From Nocardioidaceae bacterium (lineage in GTDB: Bacteria; Actinomycetota; Actinomycetes; Propionibacteriales; Nocardioidaceae), in the NCBI GenBank assembly GCA_030447585.1, contig JAUJOO010000006.1, positions 84,113 through 118,125 on the forward strand: 34,013 nt of DNA, in the 5' to 3' direction. Made by a program: the position numbers and the translations under genes. The notes under the pieces were generated by a model. The model worked only from the letters and a program-made list of their open reading frames with translations, ran no database searches and was not told the origin of the DNA. Within the stretch, counting starts at the first letter, position 1; every line of letters starts with the position of its first letter. Positions 22,444-30,877 of the stretch are shown piece by piece.

Positions 22444-23167
22444 CGGGTTGACCGCGGCGTCGTACCTGCCGGTTGCCGACCTCGACCCACGCCTCAGCGA
22501 CGCGCTGCTGGTCGAGCTCAGGGAGCAAGGCGTCGCGGCGTACACGCGACCGGTGGGGTCGACCTCCATGTCCGGCTTCGACCGCCCGGAGTTCCGGGAC
22601 GGCGCGCTCGACCGGCTCTACGTCGACGCCACCGCCTCGCAGCAGGTGCGCGACCTGCTCAACGACAAGGACCCGACCCTGGTCTCGGACAACGACGACC
22701 TGACTTGGGCGCAGATCGTGTCCGGCTTCGACCAGCCAATGACCGCGGACGTGGCGCCGTGGCCCGCCAACGAAGACGTCACGCCCGACGAGGGGAGCGA
22801 CGACAACGCCGCGGCCGAGCGAGACGCCTGGCTGCGTGACACCCGCGTGCGCGCCGAACGACTAGCGGCGTTGCCGGACGGCGACGCCGCCGATGAGGGC
22901 GCCCGCACCTCTCGTGCCGACGAGGAGGACGGGTTCGTGCCGCCACCTCCGCCGCCGTTGCCCAAACCTGAGCCCTACAAGCTCCTTGCCTGGGTGGGCG
23001 TGGTGGGAGGGCCGGCGTTGTTGCTGCTTGCCGTGCTGCTCAACATCACCCTGCCGAGCTGGGTGTCGGTGCTTGCGGTGGGTGGCTTCATCGGTGGCTT
23101 CCTCACCCTGGTGGCCACGATGGACAACGGTGACGACGACGACTCAGGCAACGGAGCCGTGGTCTGA
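22433..23167 (+). CDS. Acidic protein with C-terminal membrane hairpin, function unknown
   Basis: 244 residues. The first 180 are soluble and acidic; the segment S-Y-L-P-V-A-D-L-D-P-R-L-S-D-A-L-L-V-E-L is followed by R-E-Q-G-V-A-A-Y and D-R-L-Y-V-D-A, like a small alpha/beta fold. A polyproline stretch (F-V-P-P-P-P-P-P-L-P-K-P) leads to two membrane helices at about 187-230 separated by a short turn, and a short acidic end. I know this as a common actinobacterial membrane protein type but not a function. Its ATG lies inside the end of the esterase gene (11-bp overlap), so translation is coupled. Confidence 0.8.
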   Translation: MRSNGLTAASYLPVADLDPRLSDALLVELREQGVAAYTRPVGSTSMSGFDRPEFRDGALDRLYVDATASQQVRDLLNDKDPTLVSDNDDLTWAQIVSGFDQPMTADVAPWPANEDVTPDEGSDDNAAAERDAWLRDTRVRAERLAALPDGDAADEGARTSRADEEDGFVPPPPPPLPKPEPYKLLAWVGVVGGPALLLLAVLLNITLPSWVSVLAVGGFIGGFLTLVATMDNGDDDDSGNGAVV

Positions 23168-23325
23168 CCCTTGACTGCCGCCCCATGGGTTCGTGACTGC
23201 GATTCGTTCGATGCCGGCCCAGTGATCGCGCGGCGACGCCGCGGACGGATGGACCCCGCCCCCGGCCGGAGGAGTCGGTGCCAGCAGACGGGAAGCCTGA
23301 CGCGCCGGTCACTCGGGTCGGGAAC

Positions 23326-23331
23326 TAGCCT
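23326..23331 (+). promoter_or_regulatory. Candidate leaderless -10 box of the LOR/SDH gene
   Basis: TAGCCT ends 7 nt before ATG 23339; no Shine-Dalgarno sequence. Confidence 0.5.
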
Positions 23332-23338
23332 GTCGTCC

Positions 23339-24592
23339 ATGAGCGGCCAAGCCACCGACACCGTCGAGATCACCGGGCACCTGATGGACAGCGGCATCTT
23401 GTCACGGGTGCTCAGTGACATCCGCGAGTACGGCGGAGACCACGTGGTCGAGAGGTTCGACCTTGGACACAACTCCGCCGACACGTCGTACGCACGCATC
23501 CTGGTGACCGCCGATGACGAGGAGTCGCTGCAGCGGGTCCTGATGCGGCTCCAGACGCGCGGCGTCAACCTGGTGCATCCAGGTCAGGTGACGCTTTCCG
23601 AGGCCGACACCGACGGTGTCTTCCCGGACGGTTTCTACTCGACCACCAATCTCGAGACCAGGGTCAAGTTCCGTGACCGCTGGCATCTCGTGGAGAACCC
23701 CGAGATGGACTGCGGTCTCATCGTGGACGTGGACGCCGAACCCCCGCGTGTCTACACGGTGCCGATGTCTGATGCCAAGGCGGGGATGCACGTCGTCTGC
23801 GGTGCAGCCGGTGTCAAGGTGACCACACCGGCCCCGGCGAGCGGAGTCGAGCATGAGGTGTTCGGCTTCATGGAGTCGGAGGTGTCGAGCGAGAAGCCGC
23901 AGACGCTCCTCGTCCGGCAGGTCGCAGACGGCATGCGTGAGGCCAAGGCGGCTGGTAAGCGAATCCTTTGGGTCGGTGGTCCAGGCGTCGTCCACACCGG
24001 CGCCGCACCGGCGATGGTCGCGATGGTCGAGGCCGGGTACGTCGACGTGCTCTTCGCCGGCAACGCCCTCGCCACCCACGACATCGAGTCAGCTCTCTAC
24101 GGCACCTCGCTTGGCGTCGACCTGACGCGTGGCCGAGGCGTCGAGCACGGTCACGAGCATCACATCCGGGCGCTCAACACGATCCGCAAGGCCGGCTCGA
24201 TCGCGGCCGCCGTCGAGCAGGGCGTGTTGACCGGCGGGATCATGCACGCTCTGGTGACGCACGGCAAGGACTTCGTGCTCGTAGGGTCGGTGCGAGACGA
24301 CGGGCCGCTACCAGACGTCTACACGGACGTGCTCGAAGGTCAACGGGCAATGCGGGCAGGGCTCAAGGAGGTGGGGTTCTGCCTGATGGTGGCGACCATG
24401 CTCCACTCGGTGGCGACGGGTAATATCCTGCCGGCCTCCATCCCGCTCGTCTGCGTCGACATCAACCCGGCCACCGTCACCAAGCTCGCCGACCGAGGCT
24501 CGTCACAGGCAAGGGGGATCGTGACCGACGTGGGACTCTTCCTTGAGCAGCTCGCGATGGAGGTCGTTCCGGCGTACCAGCGCCAAGGCTGA
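23339..24592 (+). CDS. TIGR00300-type LOR/SDH protein, archaeal-type ornithine cyclodeaminase-like
   Basis: 417 residues in one frame. The N-terminal about 100 residues (V-E-I-T-G-H-L-M-D-S-G-I-L-S-R-V-L-D-type start, then a beta-alpha repeat) form the LOR/SDH conserved region. The rest binds NAD in a fold shared with deoxyhypusine synthase-like proteins: R-I-L-W-V-G-G-P-G-V-V-H-T-G, V-L-F-A-G-N-A-L-A-T-H-D-I-E-S-A-L-Y-G-T-S-L-G, G-H-E-H-H-I-R-A-L-N. This family includes the methanogen ornithine cyclodeaminase and the C-terminal half of cyanobacterial ArgZ/AgrE, which turn ornithine into proline and ammonia. No arginine-dihydrolase domain is attached here. The catalytic role is inferred from the family. 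The start is supported by the -10 box; the frame extends upstream to 23171 without conserved sequence. Confidence 0.85.
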   Translation: MSGQATDTVEITGHLMDSGILSRVLSDIREYGGDHVVERFDLGHNSADTSYARILVTADDEESLQRVLMRLQTRGVNLVHPGQVTLSEADTDGVFPDGFYSTTNLETRVKFRDRWHLVENPEMDCGLIVDVDAEPPRVYTVPMSDAKAGMHVVCGAAGVKVTTPAPASGVEHEVFGFMESEVSSEKPQTLLVRQVADGMREAKAAGKRILWVGGPGVVHTGAAPAMVAMVEAGYVDVLFAGNALATHDIESALYGTSLGVDLTRGRGVEHGHEHHIRALNTIRKAGSIAAAVEQGVLTGGIMHALVTHGKDFVLVGSVRDDGPLPDVYTDVLEGQRAMRAGLKEVGFCLMVATMLHSVATGNILPASIPLVCVDINPATVTKLADRGSSQARGIVTDVGLFLEQLAMEVVPAYQRQG

Positions 24593-24667
24593 AAGCCGCC
24601 CTCCCCTCCGCCTTCATCAACCGTCAGCCCGCTTCACGGGGTCAGGGATCGAGAGCCTCCAGTCGGC

Positions 24668-25861
24668 TCACGGGGTGACCTCGTAGGGAGCCATCACGCC
24701 GTCTCGCGACAAGACCTCGCCGTCCTTGGTCAAACTCATGGAACCGATGCCGAAAGAGCCGGGATTGTAGACGGGCTGCCAGTTGGCCCGCCGGTCGGTC
24801 TGCCACAAGAAGCGGTCGGACGGGACCACGGTCGTCTCGAAGCCCCTGATCTCCAAGTCGAGCCGCTCGCCGTACACCTTGCCGGTCATATAGACCGCCT
24901 GGCCGTAGTGGAACAACCCGCCGTGGCTGATCTGGACGGGGCCAGTCTCCGGGGTGATGGTGGTGTTGTCGTGGACCTCGCCGTTCAGGTAGAGGTCCAC
25001 GTCGGCAGCCACCATCGCCCGCCACAGGCCGGACGCCTCACCACCGTCGAAGGACAGGTTGCTCGAATGACGAAATCTCACTGGCTGCAGCACCGGCAGG
25101 TGGCCCTGCACGATGATCCAGTCGACACCTCGGGTGTTGGCCTCCGCCAACGTCGCCCGCAACCAGTCGAGCTGGGCCTGGCCGAGCTGCGACTGAATGC
25201 CGGCAGACGTCCGGTGGAACTCGTCCAGGGTGATCAGGAGTACTTCCGGGGCCAGTTGCACCGCGTACGCCGTAGCGGCGTGCTGGCCGGTGGGGTGGTC
25301 GGCGAAACGGGTCCCGTTGGCCGTGAAGTACCTGGCGAACAGCTCCTTGCGCATCGGCACCTGGTCGTACTTGAACCCACCTGCGGGCCAGGGGTTGTCA
25401 CCGATGTCGTGGTCCCCGACCGCTGGCAACAGGTTCAAGTTGCGAGTCTTGAACCTTTGCTTGTAGGTCGGGTAGTACTCCCGCGCCGCCAGCCGGATCG
25501 CGCTCTGTCGGTGCGCGCGAGTGTCGACTGGCCCGAAGACACCGGTGTCGTGCGAGTCAAAACCCCAACGCCCTTCCACCAGGTCGCCCGCCACCAGCAC
25601 GTCGGTGGCGCCTTGGGCGGCGAGATCGTCGAGGAACACCGTCAACCCCGCCTTGTAGTACCTGTTGGTGCTGTTGGGCATTCCCGGCTGCCAGTAGGGG
25701 CTGGATGTCACGTCGGCGACGTCAGTGTTGAGCAGGTCCGGAGTCGAGACGAAGATGTAGTCCGGGCCGATGTCAGCCACGGCGTGCGTAGAGGTCCCTG
25801 ACGCTGCGCCGAGGGCGACGAACAGCGCAAGGGCCGTCGCGACGGTCGTTCGTCGGACCAT
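24668..25861 (-). CDS. Exported calcineurin-like metallophosphoesterase
   Basis: 397 residues with a signal peptide (M-V-R-R-T-T-V-A-T-A-L-A-L-F-V-A-L-G-A-A-S-G, cleavage near residue 30). Metallophosphoesterase motifs are present in altered form: V-A-G-D-L-V-E-G for G-D-x-x-D, V-G-D-H-D for G-N-H-D/E, V-Q-G-H-L-P-V, and L-N-G-E-V-H-D for the final G-H-x-H. The usual first motif D-x-H is not obvious (F-V-S-T-P-D-L-L-N-T-D instead), so the metal site may be atypical. Members cleave phosphomono- or diesters; exported ones often act on nucleotides, lipids or wall polymers. ATG 25861 has GGAG 5 nt upstream. It lies downstream of the ROK pair but 300 bp away, with its own promoter candidate. Confidence 0.85.
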   Translation of the reverse strand: MVRRTTVATALALFVALGAASGTSTHAVADIGPDYIFVSTPDLLNTDVADVTSSPYWQPGMPNSTNRYYKAGLTVFLDDLAAQGATDVLVAGDLVEGRWGFDSHDTGVFGPVDTRAHRQSAIRLAAREYYPTYKQRFKTRNLNLLPAVGDHDIGDNPWPAGGFKYDQVPMRKELFARYFTANGTRFADHPTGQHAATAYAVQLAPEVLLITLDEFHRTSAGIQSQLGQAQLDWLRATLAEANTRGVDWIIVQGHLPVLQPVRFRHSSNLSFDGGEASGLWRAMVAADVDLYLNGEVHDNTTITPETGPVQISHGGLFHYGQAVYMTGKVYGERLDLEIRGFETTVVPSDRFLWQTDRRANWQPVYNPGSFGIGSMSLTKDGEVLSRDGVMAPYEVTP

Positions 25862-26163
25862 GGCAACTCCGTCCCCACACCGCAAGGGGTGCGCGGTAAG
25901 AAGCCTCTGAGAGAGGCGGTGGGGTGGTGCGATCTCGTTGGCGTGAGCGCCGCAACCACTATAGGACCCGTGGATTGCATTTGCCCGGATTCCCCCGTTT
26001 CGTCAGCACTGTCTTCGGCGCAGTCACTCTTGGACTCGCGTATCTTGGCCCCGACGATGCAGACTGCAGCCACGATCCGGCTGGACCAAAGCGTCTAGCG
26101 AACACCTGGCGAAGTCGAAGCTGCTGCGGTCGGGCTGGCCGGAGGAGCGACTGGCCACGGCCG
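25862..26163. other. 302-bp intergenic region between ROK2 and the metallophosphoesterase, with promoter and leader
   Basis: No credible coding sequence. On the minus strand TATAGT (25958-25963) is the best -10 hexamer in the region; it would give a leader of about 90 nt for the metallophosphoesterase gene. Inside that leader GCCTCT-GAG-AGAGGC (25903-25917) forms a small hairpin. Base composition around 25960-26090 is visibly less GC-rich than the flanks. No riboswitch was recognised. Confidence 0.5.
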
Positions 26164-27225
26164 CTACTTCACGTTGCGGAGGTTGGCCCTGGTGGAGCGC
26201 GGTTCGGCTCTGCCCACGCTCAGCAGCGGCTTACGCGCGCGGCGGCTCGACCCTGACCTGCGCCGGCTTCTGCGCGCCTGCACGCGCGCCAGGTCGGCGG
26301 CACCCACCAACCCGGCCTCGTTGCCGAGATGAGCCCGCACGATGCGCGCCTCGGGCCGGTAACCCCTGCCCGTGAGGGTCCGCCGGTACGCGGCCACCGC
26401 CGGACCGAGCAGCAGCTCACGGGCATCGGAGACACCCCCGCCGATGACGAAGGTGCCAGGGTCGAGTGCTGCTGCCAGGTTCGCGATCCCTACGCCGAGC
26501 CAGTCGCCGACCTCGGCAAGCAGCTCGATCGCCAGCTGGTCCCCTGCCAACGCGACCTCGCTCACCATCAGCCCAGTGATCATTTCCGGATCTCCACCGG
26601 CGCGGGCGAGCAGCGCGTCGGCGAGCGAGGACCTCGCCCGGGTCATCTCCTTCGCCTCCCGTACCAGCGCGTTGGCGCTGGCGTACTGCTCCCAGCAGCC
26701 GCGGTTGCCACACTCGCACCGCTGCCCGTGCGGTACGACCTGCATATGTCCGAACTCGCCGCCGATGCCGGAGCTGCCGCGGTGGAGCACGCCGCCGAAT
26801 ACCATGCCACCGCCGATGCCAGTTCCGAGGGTGATACACACCAGGTCTGTCTCGTTCTGCCCCGCGCCGAACCGCCACTCGGCCCAGGCGGCGGCGTTCG
26901 CGTCGTTCTCCACCAGGACCGACAGCCCGACCCTTCGTCGTACGGCATCGCGAAGCGGCTCATGGCGCCAGGCCAGGTGGGGCGCGAAGAGCACGGTGGA
27001 GCATGAGGCGTCGACAAAGCCGGCCGCTCCGATGCCGACAGCCATCACGTAGTGGCGGGAGCGGAGCTCGGAGATGAGGTCGGCGATGGTGTCCTCGACC
27101 TGGGTCGGGTTCGTCGACGGAGTGTCGCGGCCTACACGCTCGAGAACCAGCCCGTCCTCGTTGACCACGCCCGCCTTGACGCACGTGCCGCCGATGTCGA
27201 TGCCGATGGCGAGCCGCTGGGTCAT
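26164..27225 (-). CDS. ROK-family sugar kinase (second of a tandem pair)
   Basis: 353 residues. ATP-binding I-G-I-D-I-G-G-T-C-V-K-A-G at the N-terminus, E-N-D-A-N-A-A-A-W-A-E (substrate and catalytic Asp), G-T-G-I-G-G-G-M-V, the ROK signature with E-F-G-H and the zinc site C-E-C-G-N-R-G-C-W-E, and L-G-N-E-A-G-L-V-G-A-A at the end. All catalytic residues are present; glucose is the likely substrate by similarity to actinobacterial glucokinases, but other hexoses or N-acetyl sugars are possible. After the ROK fold there is an extra basic tail of about 40 residues (A-R-R-S-R-R-R-S-G-S-S-R-R-A-R-K...) absent from its neighbour. The ATG overlaps the upstream ROK stop (ATGA). Confidence 0.92.
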   Translation of the reverse strand: MTQRLAIGIDIGGTCVKAGVVNEDGLVLERVGRDTPSTNPTQVEDTIADLISELRSRHYVMAVGIGAAGFVDASCSTVLFAPHLAWRHEPLRDAVRRRVGLSVLVENDANAAAWAEWRFGAGQNETDLVCITLGTGIGGGMVFGGVLHRGSSGIGGEFGHMQVVPHGQRCECGNRGCWEQYASANALVREAKEMTRARSSLADALLARAGGDPEMITGLMVSEVALAGDQLAIELLAEVGDWLGVGIANLAAALDPGTFVIGGGVSDARELLLGPAVAAYRRTLTGRGYRPEARIVRAHLGNEAGLVGAADLARVQARRSRRRSGSSRRARKPLLSVGRAEPRSTRANLRNVK

Positions 27226-28166
27226 CGGCGTACGTCTCGCGCCAGGTCTGCGGCACCGATGAGGCCGGCTTCGTTGCCGAGCGTGGCGAGCCTCATCTGG
27301 AGGTGGGGGCGGTATTCGGATCCGGGCAGTGCTGCCTCGAAAGCTCTTTCGGCGCGCCCCATGAGCAGCTCGCCGGCCTCCGAGACTCCTCCACCGAGTG
27401 CGACGACGCCAGGGTCGAGGATCGCGGCAAGACTGGCGATGCCCTCTCCCAGCCAGGTGCCGAGGTCGCCCAGCAGGTCGATGCACATTGGGTCCCCCGA
27501 ATTTGCGAGCCGGGTGATCATGGGGCCGGTGATCTTGTCGGGCTCGCCCCCAGCGACCTCTAGCAGTGGACCAGCCGCGGCGTCGACACTGGCGCGCTCT
27601 CGTGCTGCCCGGACGAGCGCCGTGCCGCTGGCGTACTGCTCGAAGCAACCGAAGCGCCCACACCCGCACTCGTGACCACCTGGCACGACGCGGAAGTGTC
27701 CGATCTCCCCGGCGACGCCGAAGGCGCCGCGCATCAGCTGACCGTCGACGACCACTCCGCCTCCGACTCCGGTGCCGACGGTGACGAGGAGCAGGTCGTC
27801 GGCGTCGGCGCCGGCGCCGAACCGGAACTCGCCCCAGGCGGCGGCGTTGGCGTCGTTCTCGACGATGACGGGTATGCCGATCTGTCTCTCGACGAGGTCA
27901 CGTAAGGCCGTGTCGCGCCAGTCCAGGTTGGGGGCGAAGATGACGGTCGCCCGGTCGGCGCTGATCCAGCCGGCAGCACCGATGCCAACCGCCTTCACCT
28001 CGTGACGCTGCGTCAGGTCCCGGACCACATCGACGATCGTGCTGTCCACCCCGGCGACATCGTCTGGTGTCTGCCGGCGGAGCCTCTCGACGACCTCGCC
28101 GTCCGGTGTCACCGCTCCCGCCGCGATCTTCGTCCCGCCCACGTCGACACCGATCGTCAATGACAT
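27222..28166 (-). CDS. ROK-family glucokinase (first of a tandem pair)
   Basis: 314 residues, standard length. Motifs: T-I-G-V-D-V-G-G-T-K-I-A-A-G, V-E-N-D-A-N-A-A-A-W-G-E, G-T-G-V-G-G-G-V-V, G-E-I-G-H-F-R-V-V-P with the zinc-binding C-G-C-G-R-F-G-C-F-E, and G-N-E-A-G-L-I-G-A-A-D-L-A-R. It phosphorylates glucose or a related sugar. A glucokinase lies beside plsC and pimB' in Corynebacterium glutamicum, so this copy is probably the ancestral member and the downstream gene its duplicate. ATG 28166 has GGAGGA 8 nt upstream; the frame is open to 28271 but the extension looks non-conserved. Confidence 0.92.
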   Translation of the reverse strand: MSLTIGVDVGGTKIAAGAVTPDGEVVERLRRQTPDDVAGVDSTIVDVVRDLTQRHEVKAVGIGAAGWISADRATVIFAPNLDWRDTALRDLVERQIGIPVIVENDANAAAWGEFRFGAGADADDLLLVTVGTGVGGGVVVDGQLMRGAFGVAGEIGHFRVVPGGHECGCGRFGCFEQYASGTALVRAARERASVDAAAGPLLEVAGGEPDKITGPMITRLANSGDPMCIDLLGDLGTWLGEGIASLAAILDPGVVALGGGVSEAGELLMGRAERAFEAALPGSEYRPHLQMRLATLGNEAGLIGAADLARDVRR

Positions 28167-28355
28167 CCGCTCAGTCCTCCGCTTGTCGATCTCGTCGAAC
28201 GGCACGTCACCCTCGCGGTTCCGCGCTGCGGTGGGGCTGCACCGCGCGAAGTGTGGCCGCTTCTTCGCCAACCGATCCGACCGACTCCTGACCCATGAGG
28301 GGCCATTGTGTCGGATCCGGCGGCCGATGCCACCTCCCGCGTCCCGGTCGACGTC

Positions 28356-28790
28356 TCAGCCGAGGGTCTCGACGCGCTTCTTCAGCCCCTTGAGGGCCGT
28401 GTCGATGATGACCTTCTCCCCCTTACGCTTCAGCATGCCGATCATGGGGATCGACAGGTCGACGGCAAGCTTGTAGGTCACCTCGGTCCGATCACCCCTC
28501 GGCTCGAGCACGTAGGAGCCCGCCATGGACTTCAGCATCTGTGCAGTGACCAGCGACCAGGAGACCTGCCGGTTCCCGTCCCACTCGTAGGACAGCGTGT
28601 ACTCGTCCTTGATGGGCGCCGCGTCGAGCACGAACGCGACCTCGCCGGCGCGTCCGTCCTCATCCTCGGTCACCACCTCCGCCGACTTCACGCCCTTGGC
28701 CCACTGCGGGTAGGACTCGAAGTCGGCGATGACAGCCATCACGGCGGCCGGGTCAGCGTCGATCTCGATGCTCGACGTGGTGTCTGCCAT
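28356..28790 (-). CDS. SRPBCC/polyketide cyclase-like protein, Rv2185c family
   Basis: 144 residues, the START/Bet v1-like fold with a hydrophobic ligand pocket. It begins M-A-D-T-T-S-S-I-E-I-D-A-D-P-A-A-V-M-A-V-I-A-D-F and contains Y-P-Q-W-A-K-G-V-K, as in Rv2185c, and ends in the long C-terminal helix L-K-R-K-G-E-K-V-I-I-D-T-A-L-K-G-L-K-K-R. No catalytic motif is known; a lipid-binding role is plausible from its place beside an acyl-CoA synthetase, but this is inference. It is divergent from the fadD gene by 260 bp that contain the fadD promoter and no gene that I can see. Confidence 0.87.
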   Translation of the reverse strand: MADTTSSIEIDADPAAVMAVIADFESYPQWAKGVKSAEVVTEDEDGRAGEVAFVLDAAPIKDEYTLSYEWDGNRQVSWSLVTAQMLKSMAGSYVLEPRGDRTEVTYKLAVDLSIPMIGMLKRKGEKVIIDTALKGLKKRVETLG

Positions 28791-29010
28791 CTGCTGCCCC
28801 TAGGACGTCTCGTCTACAGGTGGTGCACTTTGCCGGCCCGAGACTACCCGCTCGCTCGGCGGTACACGCCGGGTTCCTAGCTCCCGGAGCTCCTCCAGTG
28901 CGGGCCTGACCCCGAGCGGGGGGGTGCGCCTTCAGGCGGCAACGCATACCGCGCGTTGGTCAGCCGTGGGTTCGTCGACCGCTCCTGACGGGCTCACGGC
29001 TCGGCCACGG

Positions 29011-29041
29011 TAACCTCACGAAGACCAGCCGCGAGAGGAGG
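29011..29041 (+). promoter_or_regulatory. Candidate promoter and ribosome binding site of the fadD gene
   Basis: TAACCT (29011-29016) is a plausible -10 with TGACGG (28986-28991) as a distant -35 candidate. Unlike most genes here a true leader follows, with GAGGAGG before the GTG at 29051. Confidence 0.4.
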
Positions 29042-29050
29042 CCCGTAGCA

Positions 29051-30844
29051 GTGAGCCTGCATGAGTTCACCGCTCCAGCAACATACTCCGTTCCCGCGAC
29101 CGGCAGCCTGACTGACGACATAGTGGCGAACGCCCACCATCGTGGCGACCAGGTCGTCATGACTCGCCGGCGAGGCGAGACCTGGAGCGACGTCACCGCG
29201 CACGAGTTCCTGAGCGAGGTGCGGTCGGCTGCCAGGGGGCTGCTGGCGGCCGGCGTCGCCCCCGGGGACCGCGTCGCTCTGATGTCGAAGACTCGCTACG
29301 AGTGGACTCTGCTCGACTATGCGATCTGGTACGCCGGTGCGGTCACCGTCCCGCTCTACGAGACGTCCTCGAAGGAGCAGGTCGCGTGGATCCTCGCGGA
29401 CTCCGCGGCAGTTCTCGCGGTGGCCGAGACTGCTGATCACGTCAGCACGATCGAGCAGTCTCGCGGGCAGCTGGTAGAGCTGCGTGAGGTCGTCTGCCTC
29501 GACCAGGGCGGACTCGACAAGCTCATGGCCGCCGGCAGCCAGGTGAGCGACCACGATCTCGAGTCTCGACGAGCCGCGGTGGCGCCGGACTCCCTGGCCA
29601 CGCTCATCTACACCTCCGGGACAACCGGACGGCCGAAAGCCTGCATGCTCACGCACGGCAACTTCATGTTCGAGCTCGGTGTCGCGACCCTGGTCCTCGA
29701 CGACCTGTTCGACCCCGACGGGGCCAGCACGCTGCTCTTCCTTCCACTCGCACATGTCTTCGCGCGCATCATCCAGGTCGGCGCGGTGAAGATGGGGGTA
29801 CGGCTAGGACACTCTGCCGACATCAAGAACCTGCTGGACGACCTCGGCTCCTTCCAGCCGACCTTCATCCTGGCTGTGCCACGGGTTTTCGAGAAGGTGT
29901 TCAACACCGCCAGTCAGCGCGCCACCGCCGACGGTCGGGGCAAGATCTTCAACGCTGCTGTTGCCACCGCGGTCGCGTACAGCCAGGCGCAGGACAGCAG
30001 CGGCCCCGGCCAGCTGCTCAAGGGGCGCCACGCCCTCTTCGACCGACTCGTCTACCGCAAGCTGCGGGCAGCGCTCGGAGGGAAGACCCGGTACGCGATC
30101 TCCGGAGGGGCGCCGCTGGGAGAGCGCCTTGCCCACTTCTTCCGAGGTATCGGGCTGCCGGTGATGGAGGGGTACGGCCTGACCGAGACCACTGCCGCCT
30201 TGACCGTGAACATCCCTGGCTCGGAACGGATCGGGACGGTGGGAAGGCCGCTGCCCGGTACGTCGGTGCGAGTCGCCGACGACGGAGAGCTCTTGTTCAA
30301 GGGCGGGCAAATCTTTGCCGGCTACTGGCACGACGAGGCCGCGACCGCCGAGGTCATCGACGACGACGGCTGGTTCCACACAGGCGATGTCGGGGAGGTC
30401 GACGACGACGGCTTCGTGCGCATCACCGGGAGGAAGAAGGAGATCCTGGTGACCGCGGGCGGCAAGAACGTCGCTCCGACGGTGCTCGAGGACCGAGTCC
30501 GGTCGCACGGCCTGGTCAGCCAGTGCATGGTGGTCGGCGACGGCAAGCCCTTCGTGGCGGCGCTGGTGACGATCGACCAAGAAGCACTCGGAGCGTGGCG
30601 TGAGACCCATGGGAAGGCCGGGGGCATCAGCGCCTTGCTGCGTGACCCGGACCTCCTAGCGGAAGTCCAGGGCGCGGTCGACGACGCCAACAAGGCGGTG
30701 TCCCAAGCGGAGGCGATCCGCAAGTTCGCCATTCTCGCCGTCGACTGGACCGAGGAGACGGGCGAGCTCACGCCCACCCTGAAGCTGAAGCGCGCGGTGG
30801 TGACGCGCCGCTTCTACGACGAGGTCGAGTCCCTATACCAGTAA
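29051..30844 (+). CDS. fadD15: Long-chain fatty-acid-CoA ligase, FadD15 type
   Basis: 597 residues, cytoplasmic ANL-superfamily enzyme that adenylates a fatty acid and transfers it to CoA. AMP-binding motif L-I-Y-T-S-G-T-T-G-R-P-K-A, Y-G-L-T-E-T-T-A, G-W-F-H-T-G-D-V-G-E, G-R-K-K-E-I-L-V-T-A-G-G-K-N-V-A-P and the C-terminal lysine region L-T-P-T-L-K-L-K-R. The large insertion between the N-terminal and AMP motifs is typical of long-chain enzymes and of FadD15 (Rv2187), which has the same neighbours (SRPBCC protein and PimB'). Start GTG 29051 follows AGGAGG by 9 nt. Converges with the glycosyltransferase gene, 33 bp apart. Confidence 0.93.
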   Translation: MSLHEFTAPATYSVPATGSLTDDIVANAHHRGDQVVMTRRRGETWSDVTAHEFLSEVRSAARGLLAAGVAPGDRVALMSKTRYEWTLLDYAIWYAGAVTVPLYETSSKEQVAWILADSAAVLAVAETADHVSTIEQSRGQLVELREVVCLDQGGLDKLMAAGSQVSDHDLESRRAAVAPDSLATLIYTSGTTGRPKACMLTHGNFMFELGVATLVLDDLFDPDGASTLLFLPLAHVFARIIQVGAVKMGVRLGHSADIKNLLDDLGSFQPTFILAVPRVFEKVFNTASQRATADGRGKIFNAAVATAVAYSQAQDSSGPGQLLKGRHALFDRLVYRKLRAALGGKTRYAISGGAPLGERLAHFFRGIGLPVMEGYGLTETTAALTVNIPGSERIGTVGRPLPGTSVRVADDGELLFKGGQIFAGYWHDEAATAEVIDDDGWFHTGDVGEVDDDGFVRITGRKKEILVTAGGKNVAPTVLEDRVRSHGLVSQCMVVGDGKPFVAALVTIDQEALGAWRETHGKAGGISALLRDPDLLAEVQGAVDDANKAVSQAEAIRKFAILAVDWTEETGELTPTLKLKRAVVTRRFYDEVESLYQ

Positions 30845-30877
30845 GCATCACCGCTGCGTCAGGGTGGTTCGAAGAGC

